64,000 nucleotides of DNA from Acidobacteriota bacterium (GTDB lineage Bacteria > Acidobacteriota > Terriglobia > Acidiferrales > UBA7541). The notes under the pieces were generated by a model. The model was not told where the DNA came from. It saw only the letters and a program-made list of their open reading frames with translations, and searched no databases. The stretch spans positions 1-64,000 of the forward strand of contig JAJYLB010000009.1 of assembly GCA_021788095.1 (NCBI GenBank), written 5' to 3'. Positions 1 to 7,727 of this stretch are shown here, in pieces. How positions within the stretch are numbered: position 1 is the first letter of the stretch; each line of letters opens with the position of its first letter. The position numbers were made by a program, and so were the translations under genes.

Positions 1-231
1 GATCTGAGAAACAGTGGCAAGTGGCTAGATGACGGAGCCGGCAGGATGCCGGCGTTACAAGAGCGACAGGCGACGGGCCACAACAGATACCTGGGGGGGG
101 GGACGGGGAACTGGTTGCGAGGCAAGCACCGCGGGCTGGATACGCTACAACACCATCACCAGGGGGAAGTTGTGCGGGCGTGCGCCCTTTGCTAGAGTCA
201 GGGCGAGATCGGTGGAACGCCGGAGGCTGTT

Positions 232-405
232 ATGGCCATCGACAAGGAACTGCTTGAGATCCTCGTTTGCCCTTTGTGCCGCGTGCCGGTCCAGCTCACC
301 ACCGACGAGCAGGGACTGAAATGCCCCCAATGTCGCCGCGTCTATCCCATCCGCGACGGCATCCCTACGATGATCGTCGACGAAGCCCGCATTGAAACCG
401 AGTAA
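232..405 (+). CDS. Trm112-like zinc-ribbon protein (YcaR/UPF0434 type)
   Basis: A 57-residue protein starting MAIDKELLEILVCPLC, with two Cys pairs (CPLC near residue 13 and CPQC near residue 31) that would bind one zinc ion. It ends with the GIPTMIVDEAR signature usual for the Trm112/YcaR family, and its length fits the short bacterial members. Family proteins act as small zinc-ribbon partners of methyltransferases or sit beside lipid A/LPS genes; the exact partner here is unknown. Its stop codon overlaps the probable TTG start of the following glycosyltransferase gene by 14 bases, so the two are probably co-translated. That fits an envelope-glycan context. A TAG at 194-196 bounds the frame upstream, and the ATG is preceded by a weak purine stretch (cggagg). 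Confidence 0.85.
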   Translation: MAIDKELLEILVCPLCRVPVQLTTDEQGLKCPQCRRVYPIRDGIPTMIVDEARIETE

Positions 406-1471
406 TCCCGCCGAGATTCTCCCTCGGCTGGCCAAAGGGTCGGAAGTCCTCTTCCTGCGGCTGCGCTCGCTCGGCGACGTCGTGCTGCTGACTTCGACGA
501 TGCGGGCGCTCGCGGCATGGCGGCCGGACTTGCGCATCGCCGCGGCGGTGGAACCTGCCTATGCCCCGGTTCTCGAAGGGAATCCGGATGTCACCGAGAT
601 TTTCCGCGTCGGCCGTTTCCCGGGGGCCGCGGCCCGGCTCGCGGCGCGGGGCTTTCCGCTGGTCCTGAACCAGCACGGCGGCCCGACGAGTTCGCTTCTG
701 ATGGCGGCCACGCGGGCGCCCGCGCGGGTGGCTTGGGAGCGAAGCCAGTTTGCCTTTCTGGCCAACGTGCTGGTCCCCGGCCCAGAAGAATTTTTCGGCA
801 CGGGGCAGGTGCACAGCGTGGAGCACCGCATCACGCAGCTCTGGTGGATTGGTTTGCCTCGCGGTCCCGTGCCGGCGGCGCGGGTTTACGCCCAACCGGA
901 CGCGCTTGCCGCGGTCGGAACCCTGCTCGGGCGCCAAGGAGTTGCGCCGGAGAAGGCCTACGCCGTCCTCCAGCCCGGGGCCGCGTTCGCTACTCGGCGC
1001 TGGCCGCTCGAGAATTTCGTTCCCTTGGCACATTGGCTGGCTGAGGAGTGCGGTCTGGCACCGGTGCTGCTGCTGGGTCCGGGGGAACGCGAGCGGCGCG
1101 CCGAAGCTGCCAGGTTGTTTTCCCCGCAAGTCGCAATTTTGGAAGGACTGGATTTGCGGCAATCGATCGCGCTTCTTCGGGGCGCGCGGCTCTTCGTCGG
1201 CCACGACACGGGTCCTACGCACGTTGCTGCCGCCGCCGGCTGCCCCGTCGTGGAGATTTTCGGTTCGAGTGCACCCGTCCATTGGCGGCCGTGGGCGACT
1301 CCATCACGCGTCGTTCTGAACGAATTCGCCTGCCGGCCCTGTCCCGGCGACCGCTGCTACGCCTTTGACGAGCCGCGCTGCATTTTGTCGGTGCGTGTGG
1401 AACAGGTGAAGCAGGCGTGCCGGGAGCTACTCGAAGAAACAGACAGAAAGGATGGTGGAAGGGAAGGGTAA
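392..1471 (+). CDS. glycosyltransferase family 9 (heptosyltransferase-like)
   Basis: A 359-residue soluble GT-B fold protein. The N-terminus has the family 9 phosphate-loop signature LRLRSLGDVVLLTSTMRAL. The C-terminal half has the nucleotide-sugar site GHDTGPTHVAAAAGCPVVEI, where the acidic residue and HVAAAAG loop contact the ADP-heptose-type donor. A late Cys cluster (CRPCPGDRCYAFDEPRC) is typical of many GT9 enzymes. The likely reaction is transfer of a heptose or related sugar to an LPS core or other envelope acceptor at the cytoplasmic face. TTG at 392 is the furthest upstream start and overlaps the zinc-ribbon gene; a later start is possible. Heptose-making enzymes are encoded at 48.7-50.3 kb in the same window, so a heptose donor is plausible. 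Acceptor and sugar are inferred. Confidence 0.85.
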   Translation: MKPSNPAEILPRLAKGSEVLFLRLRSLGDVVLLTSTMRALAAWRPDLRIAAAVEPAYAPVLEGNPDVTEIFRVGRFPGAAARLAARGFPLVLNQHGGPTSSLLMAATRAPARVAWERSQFAFLANVLVPGPEEFFGTGQVHSVEHRITQLWWIGLPRGPVPAARVYAQPDALAAVGTLLGRQGVAPEKAYAVLQPGAAFATRRWPLENFVPLAHWLAEECGLAPVLLLGPGERERRAEAARLFSPQVAILEGLDLRQSIALLRGARLFVGHDTGPTHVAAAAGCPVVEIFGSSAPVHWRPWATPSRVVLNEFACRPCPGDRCYAFDEPRCILSVRVEQVKQACRELLEETDRKDGGREG

Positions 1472-1569
1472 GGGTGTAGAGTGTCCCCGGCAATGGCGGT
1501 GCATGGCAAGCCTTCGGCCTATTTCCTCCTATGGAGAAATCCGATGGAGACCCGTAAAGGAGACCTAGG

Positions 1570-2304
1570 ATGCCACTCCCGAAAAAACTTCTGGCAGAGC
1601 TGGTAGGCACGTTCGTCTTGGTCTTTGGAGGGTGTGGCGCCGCGGTAATTGCCGCGGCGTATCCGCAAATGGGGATCGGCTTCGTAGGTGTCGCGCTCGC
1701 CTTTGGCTTGACGGTCATGACGATGGTCTACGCCGTAGGCCATATCTCGGGCGGGCATTTCAATCCGGCGGTATCGGTGGGCTTGGCTGTGGGCCGGCGA
1801 TTCCCGTTCAAGGAACTGGTCCCTTACATCGTGGCGCAAGTGGTGGGCGCGATCCTGGCCAGCTTCGTGCTCTACCAAATCGCCAGCGGGAAATCGGGAT
1901 TTACGCTGGCGAATGGATTCGCGTCGAATGGCTACGGGGCTCATTCGCCCGGTGGCTATTCGCTTACCGCATGCTTCTTGGCGGAGGTGGTGCTCACGTT
2001 CATTTTCGTGTTGATCATCCACGGAGCGACGGACCGGCGCGCGCCCGCGGGTTTCGCGGGAGTGGCGATCGGGCTGGGCCTGACGCTCTGCCACCTGGTG
2101 GGCATACCCATCACGAACACGTCGGTGAATCCGGCGCGAAGCACCGGCCCCGCGCTTTTCGTAGGCGGGTGGGCCATTCACCAATTGTGGCTTTTCTGGC
2201 TGGCTCCCATTCTCGGCGGCGCGATTGCTGGACTTCTCTACCTGGTGGTATTCGAGGAGCGGCACGCGGTCGCGGTGAAACAAGCGAGCGCTGCCCGGGC
2301 TTAG
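1570..2304 (+). CDS. aqpZ: aquaporin Z-like MIP channel
   Basis: A 244-residue, six-helix inner-membrane channel. Both NPA half-helix motifs are present, at about residues 65-67 (GGHFNPAVS) and 187-189 ([13 protein letters not shown]). The Arg after the second NPA is the aromatic/arginine-filter Arg that excludes protons and ions. The short loops and lack of a glycerol-facilitator insertion favour a water-selective AqpZ over GlpF. The ATG has an upstream GGAGACC ribosome site. It is a single gene on the plus strand, followed by a repeat-rich gap, with no glycerol genes nearby. Confidence 0.93.
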   Translation: MPLPKKLLAELVGTFVLVFGGCGAAVIAAAYPQMGIGFVGVALAFGLTVMTMVYAVGHISGGHFNPAVSVGLAVGRRFPFKELVPYIVAQVVGAILASFVLYQIASGKSGFTLANGFASNGYGAHSPGGYSLTACFLAEVVLTFIFVLIIHGATDRRAPAGFAGVAIGLGLTLCHLVGIPITNTSVNPARSTGPALFVGGWAIHQLWLFWLAPILGGAIAGLLYLVVFEERHAVAVKQASAARA

Positions 2305-2687
2305 AAGGCGTGGTCCGGCGAAGTAGTACAGGCATTCTTGATGCCTGTGCCGCGTGCGGTTCGTTAGCTGCCGCGCAGCCCCACGACGTCATTCCCGCGA
2401 AAGCGGGAATCCAGTCCTGTCGATACCCCACTGCTGAAACTGGATTCCCGCTTTCGCGGGAATGACAGGGAAGGGGGGCGGTGCGCTCGACCGGTACGGC
2501 GAGGGCCGCGCGGTGGTTTGCTCGCGATCCGCGAAAAGCGCACAGCCAAGTCCCGAATCCCGAACGTTCGGGACGGGAGGTTGTGCTACAAGGCCGTTGG
2601 CGAAGCGCGGCAGCGAGCACGGTGATGTGGGGTTGCGGCGAAAAGCGCACAACGAGGAATGGCCCGCCGGGGCGGACTACGGAAGGC
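2305..2687. other. repeat-rich intergenic gap after aquaporin
   Basis: No convincing gene. It holds a perfect inverted REP pair (2388-2466) and a nested palindrome TCCCGAACGTTCGGGA (2558-2573) inside an outer TCCCG/CGGGA stem (2551-2578). Two copies of a GCGAAAAGCGCACA tag (about 2530 and 2637) also occur near 31438. A short hairpin around 2327-2352 is built from ACAGGCAT and ATGCCTGT. Confidence 0.6.
2388..2466. repeat. REP-like inverted pair
   Basis: Two 27-base arms, at 2388-2414 and 2440-2466, are perfect reverse complements separated by 25 bases. Each arm is itself a hairpin around ATTCCCGCGAAAGCGGGAAT. The unit resembles the common bacterial repeat with core CCCGCGAAAGCGGGAAT. Folded, the pair would give a cruciform or a strong RNA stem downstream of the aquaporin gene. 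Confidence 0.9.
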
Positions 2688-3179
2688 TCAGGGGCGGGCT
2701 TTGGGCATGACGATTTCGAGCGTGTTGTTGGCGAGCGAGGCGGTGGTGCGCGCGGGGTCGACGTTCACGGGCAGCTCCAGAACGCGCACGATGGGTAGAA
2801 CGTGGCTTTCGGTATGGGCGCCGCTCGAGTCGCTGTAGGTGACCGCGGCTCGCCGTTCGCCCAGAACGATCAATCGGTGCGGATCGATGCCCACGAGGAG
2901 TTCGCCGGCACTCCACGATCCGGGCAATTGGGCGAAGACGATGAAGTTCGCGGCTGTCTCCGCCACCGTGTGCGGGATGCGATGCAGGATCTCGGCTTCC
3001 GCCTGGAGCCAATCGTCGAGGTCGCGACCGTGGACGCGGCCGCGGCTTTCGAACCTTTCGTACGCGCGGCGGGCGACGCGGTCCTTCGTCTCGTTCAATT
3101 GCCGGGCCACGGTGGAGGCGGCGACGACCTTAACGGGTGTGGCGGCGGGAGACTGCTTCACGGTAGCTTGATTGGCCAT
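2688..3179 (-). CDS. DUF2934 / Hsp20 fusion protein
   Basis: A 163-residue cytoplasmic protein. Residues about 30-70 (VARRAYERFESRGRVHGRD, then LDDWLQAEAEIL) are a DUF2934 helix pair, a short domain frequent in acidobacteria and deltaproteobacteria. The second half (about 75-160) has beta-strand spacing like an alpha-crystallin/Hsp20 domain, ending LANNTLEIVMPKA, which matches the usual 'GVLTIxxPK' Hsp20 motif. A holdase role under stress is inferred. The canonical IXI tail that follows the Hsp20 domain is absent, so oligomerisation may differ. It stands alone, 66 bases from the cytochrome gene on the same strand. The ATG context has a GGAA purine stretch. Confidence 0.75.
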   Translation of the reverse strand: MANQATVKQSPAATPVKVVAASTVARQLNETKDRVARRAYERFESRGRVHGRDLDDWLQAEAEILHRIPHTVAETAANFIVFAQLPGSWSAGELLVGIDPHRLIVLGERRAAVTYSDSSGAHTESHVLPIVRVLELPVNVDPARTTASLANNTLEIVMPKARP

Positions 3180-3245
3180 TTCGCGTTTTCCTTCCCCGGG
3201 ACACCGGGCCCGCCTGCGGCGGGGGACTGCGCTACGGCTGCTCTT

Positions 3246-3611
3246 TCAAAGCGTGTGCAAATAGGCCAGCAGGTCCTCGACCTGCTGGCCGGTGAGCGCT
3301 GCGCCGAAACCGGGCATCATTCCCCGGCCGCTTACGATCGTGCCGCGAACAAACCGGTCATTCGCGGGCAAGCCGCTGGGAAGGTAGGACTTCTTGAATA
3401 GGCTCTTGACGCTTGGTCCCTTCGATCCGGCGGAGGAATAGGCATGATGACAGGAGGCGCAATCGGCTTGGAAGATACGGCGGCCCGCGGTCTGCTGGGC
3501 ATTCAATCCGAGTCCGGCGTCGGTCTTGGGAGCCGATTTCGCGCACGCGGCGAGGAGAACGAGAGAGGCGGCGCAGAAGACCGGTAGCAACAATCGTCTC
3601 ATCGGAAACAT
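3246..3611 (-). CDS. lipoprotein monoheme cytochrome c
   Basis: A 121-residue exported protein. An N-terminal hydrophobic stretch ends in a lipobox-like LLAAC at about residues 19-23, so it is probably a lipoprotein facing the periplasm. A single heme c site, CASCHH, lies near residue 51. A methionine-containing segment (RGMMPGFGAALTGQQVEDLL) supplies the distal Met ligand in the usual class I position. The C-terminus, VEDLLAYLHTL, is the typical last helix. It would act as a small electron carrier. No oxidase or dehydrogenase partner is encoded in the window, so its circuit cannot be assigned. Confidence 0.9.
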   Translation of the reverse strand: MFPMRRLLLPVFCAASLVLLAACAKSAPKTDAGLGLNAQQTAGRRIFQADCASCHHAYSSAGSKGPSVKSLFKKSYLPSGLPANDRFVRGTIVSGRGMMPGFGAALTGQQVEDLLAYLHTL

Positions 3612-3658
3612 GATACCGCGGTGCGTGGATCGGCGACGGGCGAGGCCAGAAACACAGC

Positions 3659-3720
3659 AGGCGCCAGGTGGGCGGGGTACCTTGGCGCCTGTCGCGTTTT
3701 TCCCTCACGCTTTGGCGTGA
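3659..3720 (-). terminator. two hairpins between M56 gene and cytochrome gene
   Basis: AGGCGCCAGGT (3659-3669) pairs with ACCTTGGCGCCT (3679-3690) with one bulge. A second hairpin, TCACGC-TTTG-GCGTGA, lies at 3705-3720. Both sit directly after the end of the leftward M56 gene and before the cytochrome start. No good T-run follows on the minus strand, so terminator or mRNA-stabiliser function is only inferred. Confidence 0.4.
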
Positions 3721-3760
3721 AAGGAATCCGTAAACTCGTGTTTTCTCGCCGTGGACCGCG

Positions 3761-6025
3761 CTATTCGGGTTTTGCCAACCCGCGCGCAATCGCCTGGTCG
3801 ATGAGCCGGCGGAGCTCCTGAATCTGTTTCTCGGCCTGGACTTGCGCCGCAACGCGAGCCGCCTCGCGAGCTCTTTGAGCCTGCGCGATGGCGGCTGCCA
3901 CCTGTCGGCGGGACTGTTCTTCCTGCGCCTGCGCGGCCATCAATTGCTGGGAAATCCGGCCTTGCATGGCGCCCAACTCCCGCTGCATCTGTACCTGTGC
4001 CTGGCGCAGGGCCTCTTCCTGCTGCGCCGCGGAGGCGTTGAATGATTGCATGGCGGCTTCGAGCTGCTGCTGCGCGCGGGCGAGTTCCTGCTGCGAGGTA
4101 GAGTTGAGAGCGTTCAATGCGGCTTGCATATTCGCATGAGCTTGGCTCATCTGCTGTAACGCGCGGGCCATCTCCTGCTGGGAGGAGGAATTGAAGTCGT
4201 TCAGCGCGGCCTGCAGGTCGGCCTCGTACTCTCGCCGAGCTTGCTCCGCGCCGGCGCTGTTGAGACCCTGGAGGGACGATTCGAGTTCGCGCTCGTACGC
4301 CTGGAAGCCCTGTTGGCCGGCGAGCATGGCTGGGAACGAGGGAGCCGGTTGCCCCTGAGCGGTTTCGAGCGCCTGGAAGGCCTGGAGCGCGGCCTTGACC
4401 GTCGCGGGATCGCGGACGACGTAGGAACGCCCGTTCTTACGGAACCACAAAAAGCTGCCATGGACCTGGCGGCGCAAACGGTCGAACCGCTGGAGGTCGG
4501 CAGAGGACGTGCATTCGGTTTCCACGGTGCTGCCGGAGCTGCTGCGCCAGTCGATGGCGAAGGCTTCCTTGCCGGCGCAATCCTGGACTCGGATCGACCG
4601 CACCTCCGTCTGCGCCTGGCTTCCCGCGCCGGGCGCGGCAGCCTGCTCGGAATAGAACCAAGCGATCGTGGGCGGTAGAGCCTCGAGTCGAAGCGCCACG
4701 GCCTGGGCGTGCGCCTGTGGGGGCGCCGCGCTCGTTTCGGGCGGCGCGACTCGGAGCGACGTGCCTTGCGAAGTGGAAGATGGAGCCGCGGCGATCCCGA
4801 AGCTTTGGGACGGCGGGGCGGGCGGAGTCGAAACGATGGGAGGCTCCGCCAAAGATTCCTGCGCCGTAAGGGCAGGGCGAACGGCGGCGGCGAGGCAGAA
4901 CAACGGCACGACCCCGAGTGCGACGGCGGCGAGCGCGGCTTGGCCCAGCCGGCGGGAAAGGCGCGCCCCGGACAATATCCTCTCCACCCGCCGCGCCGAC
5001 CGCGCGCCCTGGGCCATCGAGACCGCTTGCCAACGAATCCGGCACCGAGCCGTTCCCAGGGCGCGGAAGAAATGGAGGAGGACTTCCGCGTAGCGAGCGC
5101 GGTCGGTGCCGGCGCGCAAGGCTTCGTCGTCGCTGGCTTGTTCGGCGAGCTCAACGATGGCGCGGTCGAGCAACCAACTCAGGGGGCTGAACCAGAAAAT
5201 CGCGCGGTGGATTCCCGAGAGGGTTTGGGTGAGGGCATCGCCGCGCGCGACGTGGGAGAGCTCGTGCGCCAGTACGGCGCTGGTTTGCGCCTCGCTCCAC
5301 TCACGCCATGTCTCGGGGAAGAGGATGACCGGCCGCAACACGCCGAGCGTCACGGGGACCGCGAGCGCGGAGGACTGGGCGAGGCGAGGAACTGTCCGCA
5401 GGCGGGCGGTGCGAGCTTCTCGCGCCAGACGGGCGCTCAGACGATCGTCGTCGATCGGCAGGCTCGACCGGCGCAATCGCAGGCTAAGAACGAAGCCGAT
5501 CGCAAAGCGCGCGAGGAGAACTGCCGCGGCCAAACCGTAGAGGACGGCGGCGAGAGCGAGCCACGGAATCCGCGGTCGCGGCGCGGGGACGGGGCTTGCG
5601 GCCACGGTGGTGCCAGGCGCCGGTCCGCGGAGGGCCGAGGCAGCCGATAGCGCCGCATGAACCTCGGGGAAGGACGTCTCCACAGCCGTAGGCCGCGCCT
5701 TGCGGGGGATTACGGAATGCCGCACCTCCGCGCCTGCCTGAAGCGTGGAGGGCGCCACCGAGAGGGCGGTGCTGGCTGCCGGCACGGCATGCTCGATGGG
5801 TACGAGCACGGGAAGTCCGGGCAGGAGCCCGCCAACAATGGGCATGGCCAAAGCCGCATAGAGCACCGCCGTCCACGCAGCCAAGCGGAGGGATACATCC
5901 CGGGCGCGAAACAGGCGGAGCAAGAGCCAAACCGCGCCCGCCAAGGCAAGCGAACGAAGCGCGGGTTCGAAAACGTAGCGGACGAGGAGGGCCGAAGCCG
6001 CGGCGTGTGGTGCGAGAAGGCTCAT
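3761..6025 (-). CDS. BlaR1-like M56 sensor metalloprotease with coiled-coil tail
   Basis: A 754-residue membrane protein. The N-terminal third contains several hydrophobic helices and an M56 peptidase domain with zinc motif VLAHELSHVARGD near residue 252. A further hydrophobic segment lies around 365-385. The region after that is Pro/Ala-rich, then carries a compact domain (about 450-550). From about 580 to the end it is an Ala/Gln-rich coiled coil with repeated 'SSQQEMARALQQ'-like units. In BlaR1/MecR1 systems the protease responds to an extracellular signal and triggers cleavage of the BlaI repressor. No beta-lactamase-type sensor domain is visible, so the ligand is unknown. It starts within the last bases of the BlaI gene (ATGA overlap, 6022-6025), a classic two-gene operon. 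The long coiled-coil output is unusual for the family. Confidence 0.88.
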   Translation of the reverse strand: MSLLAPHAAASALLVRYVFEPALRSLALAGAVWLLLRLFRARDVSLRLAAWTAVLYAALAMPIVGGLLPGLPVLVPIEHAVPAASTALSVAPSTLQAGAEVRHSVIPRKARPTAVETSFPEVHAALSAASALRGPAPGTTVAASPVPAPRPRIPWLALAAVLYGLAAAVLLARFAIGFVLSLRLRRSSLPIDDDRLSARLAREARTARLRTVPRLAQSSALAVPVTLGVLRPVILFPETWREWSEAQTSAVLAHELSHVARGDALTQTLSGIHRAIFWFSPLSWLLDRAIVELAEQASDDEALRAGTDRARYAEVLLHFFRALGTARCRIRWQAVSMAQGARSARRVERILSGARLSRRLGQAALAAVALGVVPLFCLAAAVRPALTAQESLAEPPIVSTPPAPPSQSFGIAAAPSSTSQGTSLRVAPPETSAAPPQAHAQAVALRLEALPPTIAWFYSEQAAAPGAGSQAQTEVRSIRVQDCAGKEAFAIDWRSSSGSTVETECTSSADLQRFDRLRRQVHGSFLWFRKNGRSYVVRDPATVKAALQAFQALETAQGQPAPSFPAMLAGQQGFQAYERELESSLQGLNSAGAEQARREYEADLQAALNDFNSSSQQEMARALQQMSQAHANMQAALNALNSTSQQELARAQQQLEAAMQSFNASAAQQEEALRQAQVQMQRELGAMQGRISQQLMAAQAQEEQSRRQVAAAIAQAQRAREAARVAAQVQAEKQIQELRRLIDQAIARGLAKPE

Positions 6026-6426
6026 CCCTCCTGCTCCTTCCGCCCGGCAATCTGCCGTGCCAGGCGCGCGAGTTCCTCCGCGCCGAGCACATCGTGATCG
6101 ACCATGCCCACCAGGAGTTGCTCGATCGATCCGCCGCAGAAGCGGTCCACGAGTTGGCGCACTGATCGCGCGGCGACGCTGAGCTGAGGCTCCGCCGGAC
6201 TATAGATGTACGTCCGGCCGACGACCTCGTGGTTCAGGTAGCCTTTCTCCTCGAGGCGGCGGAGGACCGTGCGAATGGTGGAGTCCTCCATGGGATGGGA
6301 GCGGGCCAGGGCCTTGCGGCAGGCATCAGCCGTCGAGGGGCCGATTTTCCAGAGGGTTTCGAGAACCGACTGTTCGATTGCGCCGAGTGTTTTGGGCGGC
6401 CGGGGTTTCTTGGAGGAGAGCGCCAT
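6022..6426 (-). CDS. blaI: BlaI/MecI/CopY-family repressor
   Basis: A 134-residue winged-helix DNA-binding protein. The N-terminal domain (about 10-80) contains LGAIEQSVLETLWKIGPSTA and the wing region IRTVLRRLEEKGYLNHE. The C-terminal helices (about 85-130), with FCGGSIEQLLVGMVDHD, form the dimerisation/cleavage segment. ATG at 6426 is chosen over an upstream in-frame TTG at 6465, because that TTG is part of a -35 box (TTGACA) and the intervening DNA is a promoter plus a perfect palindromic operator. It is expected to repress its own operon with the M56 protease and to be released by proteolysis. No resistance gene is adjacent, so its regulon may be elsewhere. Confidence 0.92.
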   Translation of the reverse strand: MALSSKKPRPPKTLGAIEQSVLETLWKIGPSTADACRKALARSHPMEDSTIRTVLRRLEEKGYLNHEVVGRTYIYSPAEPQLSVAARSVRQLVDRFCGGSIEQLLVGMVDHDVLGAEELARLARQIAGRKEQEG

Positions 6427-6427
6427 A

Positions 6428-6446
6428 GCGTTACAACTTGTAACGC
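6428..6446. promoter_or_regulatory. BlaI operator palindrome
   Basis: GCGTTACAACTTGTAACGC is a perfect 9-1-9 palindrome containing the BlaI/MecI-type TACA...TGTA core. It ends one base before the blaI ATG and covers the -10 element, so bound repressor would block the promoter. I saw no second copy elsewhere in the window. Confidence 0.88.
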
Positions 6447-6465
6447 ATCGCGCGGAGCCTGTCAA
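6437..6465 (-). promoter_or_regulatory. blaI promoter, probably giving a leaderless mRNA
   Basis: Reading leftward, a perfect -35 box TTGACA (6465-6460) is followed by a 17-base spacer and a -10-like TACAAG (6442-6437) inside the operator. Transcription would begin around 6429-6431, only 3-5 bases before the ATG at 6426. No ribosome site can fit, so a leaderless transcript is predicted. Confidence 0.72.
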
Positions 6466-6483
6466 GGGAAATTTTGCCGCAGC

Positions 6484-6624
6484 CTACAGAATCTGTGTGG
6501 CAACTGGCATTTCCACAGTTTGTATTTTTCATAGATTCGCGCAAGTCGTTTGCGGACAACGCACGAAATTTGCGCCAGGGCTGTGGAATTCGCACTTCTT
6601 CGCGTTGCCACACAGATTCTACAG
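6484..6624. repeat. family B inverted-repeat element, copy 1
   Basis: The left end CTACAGAATCTGTGTGGCAA and the right end (reverse complement of 6604-6624, CTGTAGAATCTGTGTGGCAA) form near-perfect terminal inverted repeats about 100 bases apart. The interior has no gene and includes a second AACTGGCATTTCCACAGTTT stem. It lies upstream of blaI and abuts copy 2. Confidence 0.75.
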
Positions 6625-6747
6625 AGTCTGCGTGGCGACTGGTGAACGCAGCCCTCAGCGGCTAAAGCCGCGTTGATGGACAAGGACTTTCGGCACGGCT
6701 GAAGCCGTGCCCTTTCGCAAAGACCTGGGTTGCCACACAGACTCTAC
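6620..6747. repeat. family B element, copy 2, fused to a gene stop codon
   Basis: Ends are CTACAGAGTCTGCGTGGCGA (6620-) and, on the minus strand, GTAGAGTCTGTGTGGCAAC (6747-6729). The interior holds hairpins GCGGCTAAAGCCGC and GGCACGGCTGAAGCCGTGCC. The TAG at 6746-6744 inside the right terminus is the stop codon of the leftward gene 6744-7565. A close relative lies at 20787-20930. Confidence 0.78.
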
Positions 6748-7565
6748 AAGTCGCGTCCCTTGCCGGTGGCCATGCGCCGCGGATCGAAGTGGAACTTGAG
6801 GGTAACGTCCTTGGTCTTGCAGATTAGGTCGATTCCTTTCTCTTGGTCGGGAATCGTCGGCTGCCCGGCGGCGGTTTTCGGGAAGCTGAACGTGACGGCC
6901 TGGACCTGCCTTTCGTCGGGAGTGCGCGTGACGGTGACGTCGGCCGCGTTGATGGTGGCCTTTGGCCCGTCCAACAGGAGGGAGGAGTCCTTGAGGAGCG
7001 TCGCTCGGTCGACTGTCTGGAACGGTGTCATGTCGCGTCCGAAAACGACGATCTCGTAGTTCGGCGGAGTTTGAGAGACGAATTGTTCGGCCTCGGGCTG
7101 GGTGACCTTCTGGTCGAGCAACTGCATTCGCGCCAGGGCCTCGCGCATGGTCAGCGCCGAAATCCAGCGAGCTTGAAACTGGGCGGGAGGCGGGCCTTGC
7201 GGCATGCTTTGGTCTTGGGCCATTCCACCACCACCACCACCACCGCCTTGTTCGCTGCCGCCACCGCCACCGCCTCCTGCCGGCCGCACGCCACCGCTAC
7301 CCATTCCGCCACCGCCGCCCATTCCGCCTGCACCCTGCGGCTCGCCGCCCGAAGGTGGGCCGCCGCCCATGGGCATCATTGCCCCGGCCCCCCCTCGCCA
7401 AGATTGGGAGACGGAAATGATTTTGACCCAGGGGGAGTTATTGAGGACTTTGGCGATGTCCTTCTGATCCCAATTCTGGTAGGGCTTGCCCTTCCACGGG
7501 TCATTGGCCCAAGCCAGCACGGCCAGCAGCAGGATTGACAAGGAAACTTTGACGAAGGTGCGCAT
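6744..7565 (-). CDS. secreted Gly-rich protein of unknown function
   Basis: A 273-residue protein with a clear signal peptide (MRTFVKVSLSILLLAVLAWA, then NDPW). The mature N-terminus (KGKPYQNWDQKDIAKVLNNS) resembles short motifs in acidobacterial exported proteins. Residues about 60-135 are a low-complexity run of Gly with Met, Gln and Pro. The C-terminal part (about 140-273) has a compact fold with FVSQTPPNYEIVVFG and ends in charged strands. The start at 7565 is set by an AAGGAG box 7 bases upstream; the longer frame to 7667 has no such support. Its TAG stop lies in the terminus of a family B repeat, so the natural C-terminus may have been altered. Function not recognised; envelope or surface location is inferred. 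Confidence 0.7.
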   Translation of the reverse strand: MRTFVKVSLSILLLAVLAWANDPWKGKPYQNWDQKDIAKVLNNSPWVKIISVSQSWRGGAGAMMPMGGGPPSGGEPQGAGGMGGGGGMGSGGVRPAGGGGGGGSEQGGGGGGGGMAQDQSMPQGPPPAQFQARWISALTMREALARMQLLDQKVTQPEAEQFVSQTPPNYEIVVFGRDMTPFQTVDRATLLKDSSLLLDGPKATINAADVTVTRTPDERQVQAVTFSFPKTAAGQPTIPDQEKGIDLICKTKDVTLKFHFDPRRMATGKGRDL

Positions 7566-7727
7566 CTTGCTCTCCTTAACGTCCTGGATTCCCGGACGAA
7601 GGGAGGCGACGGGGCGTTCTTGCATGTCCTGAGGCCGGCCAGCCCGGCAGCAACCCGCGGAGCACACGCTGCGCCATCCCTTAGTCCTTACTTATCAGAT
7701 TCCACCCGGCACGCGCAAACGTAATTT

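Noticed and set aside
1-231. Gene at the left edge
   Set aside because: Open frames in the first 230 bases are short, repetitive and without motifs. A GGCAGGATGCCGGC hairpin near 40-53 looks like a dispersed tag.
365-1282. Long antisense frame of 305 residues
   Set aside because: It runs opposite the clear GT9 gene, has low-complexity Arg/Pro-rich composition and no family motifs; it is a high-GC shadow.
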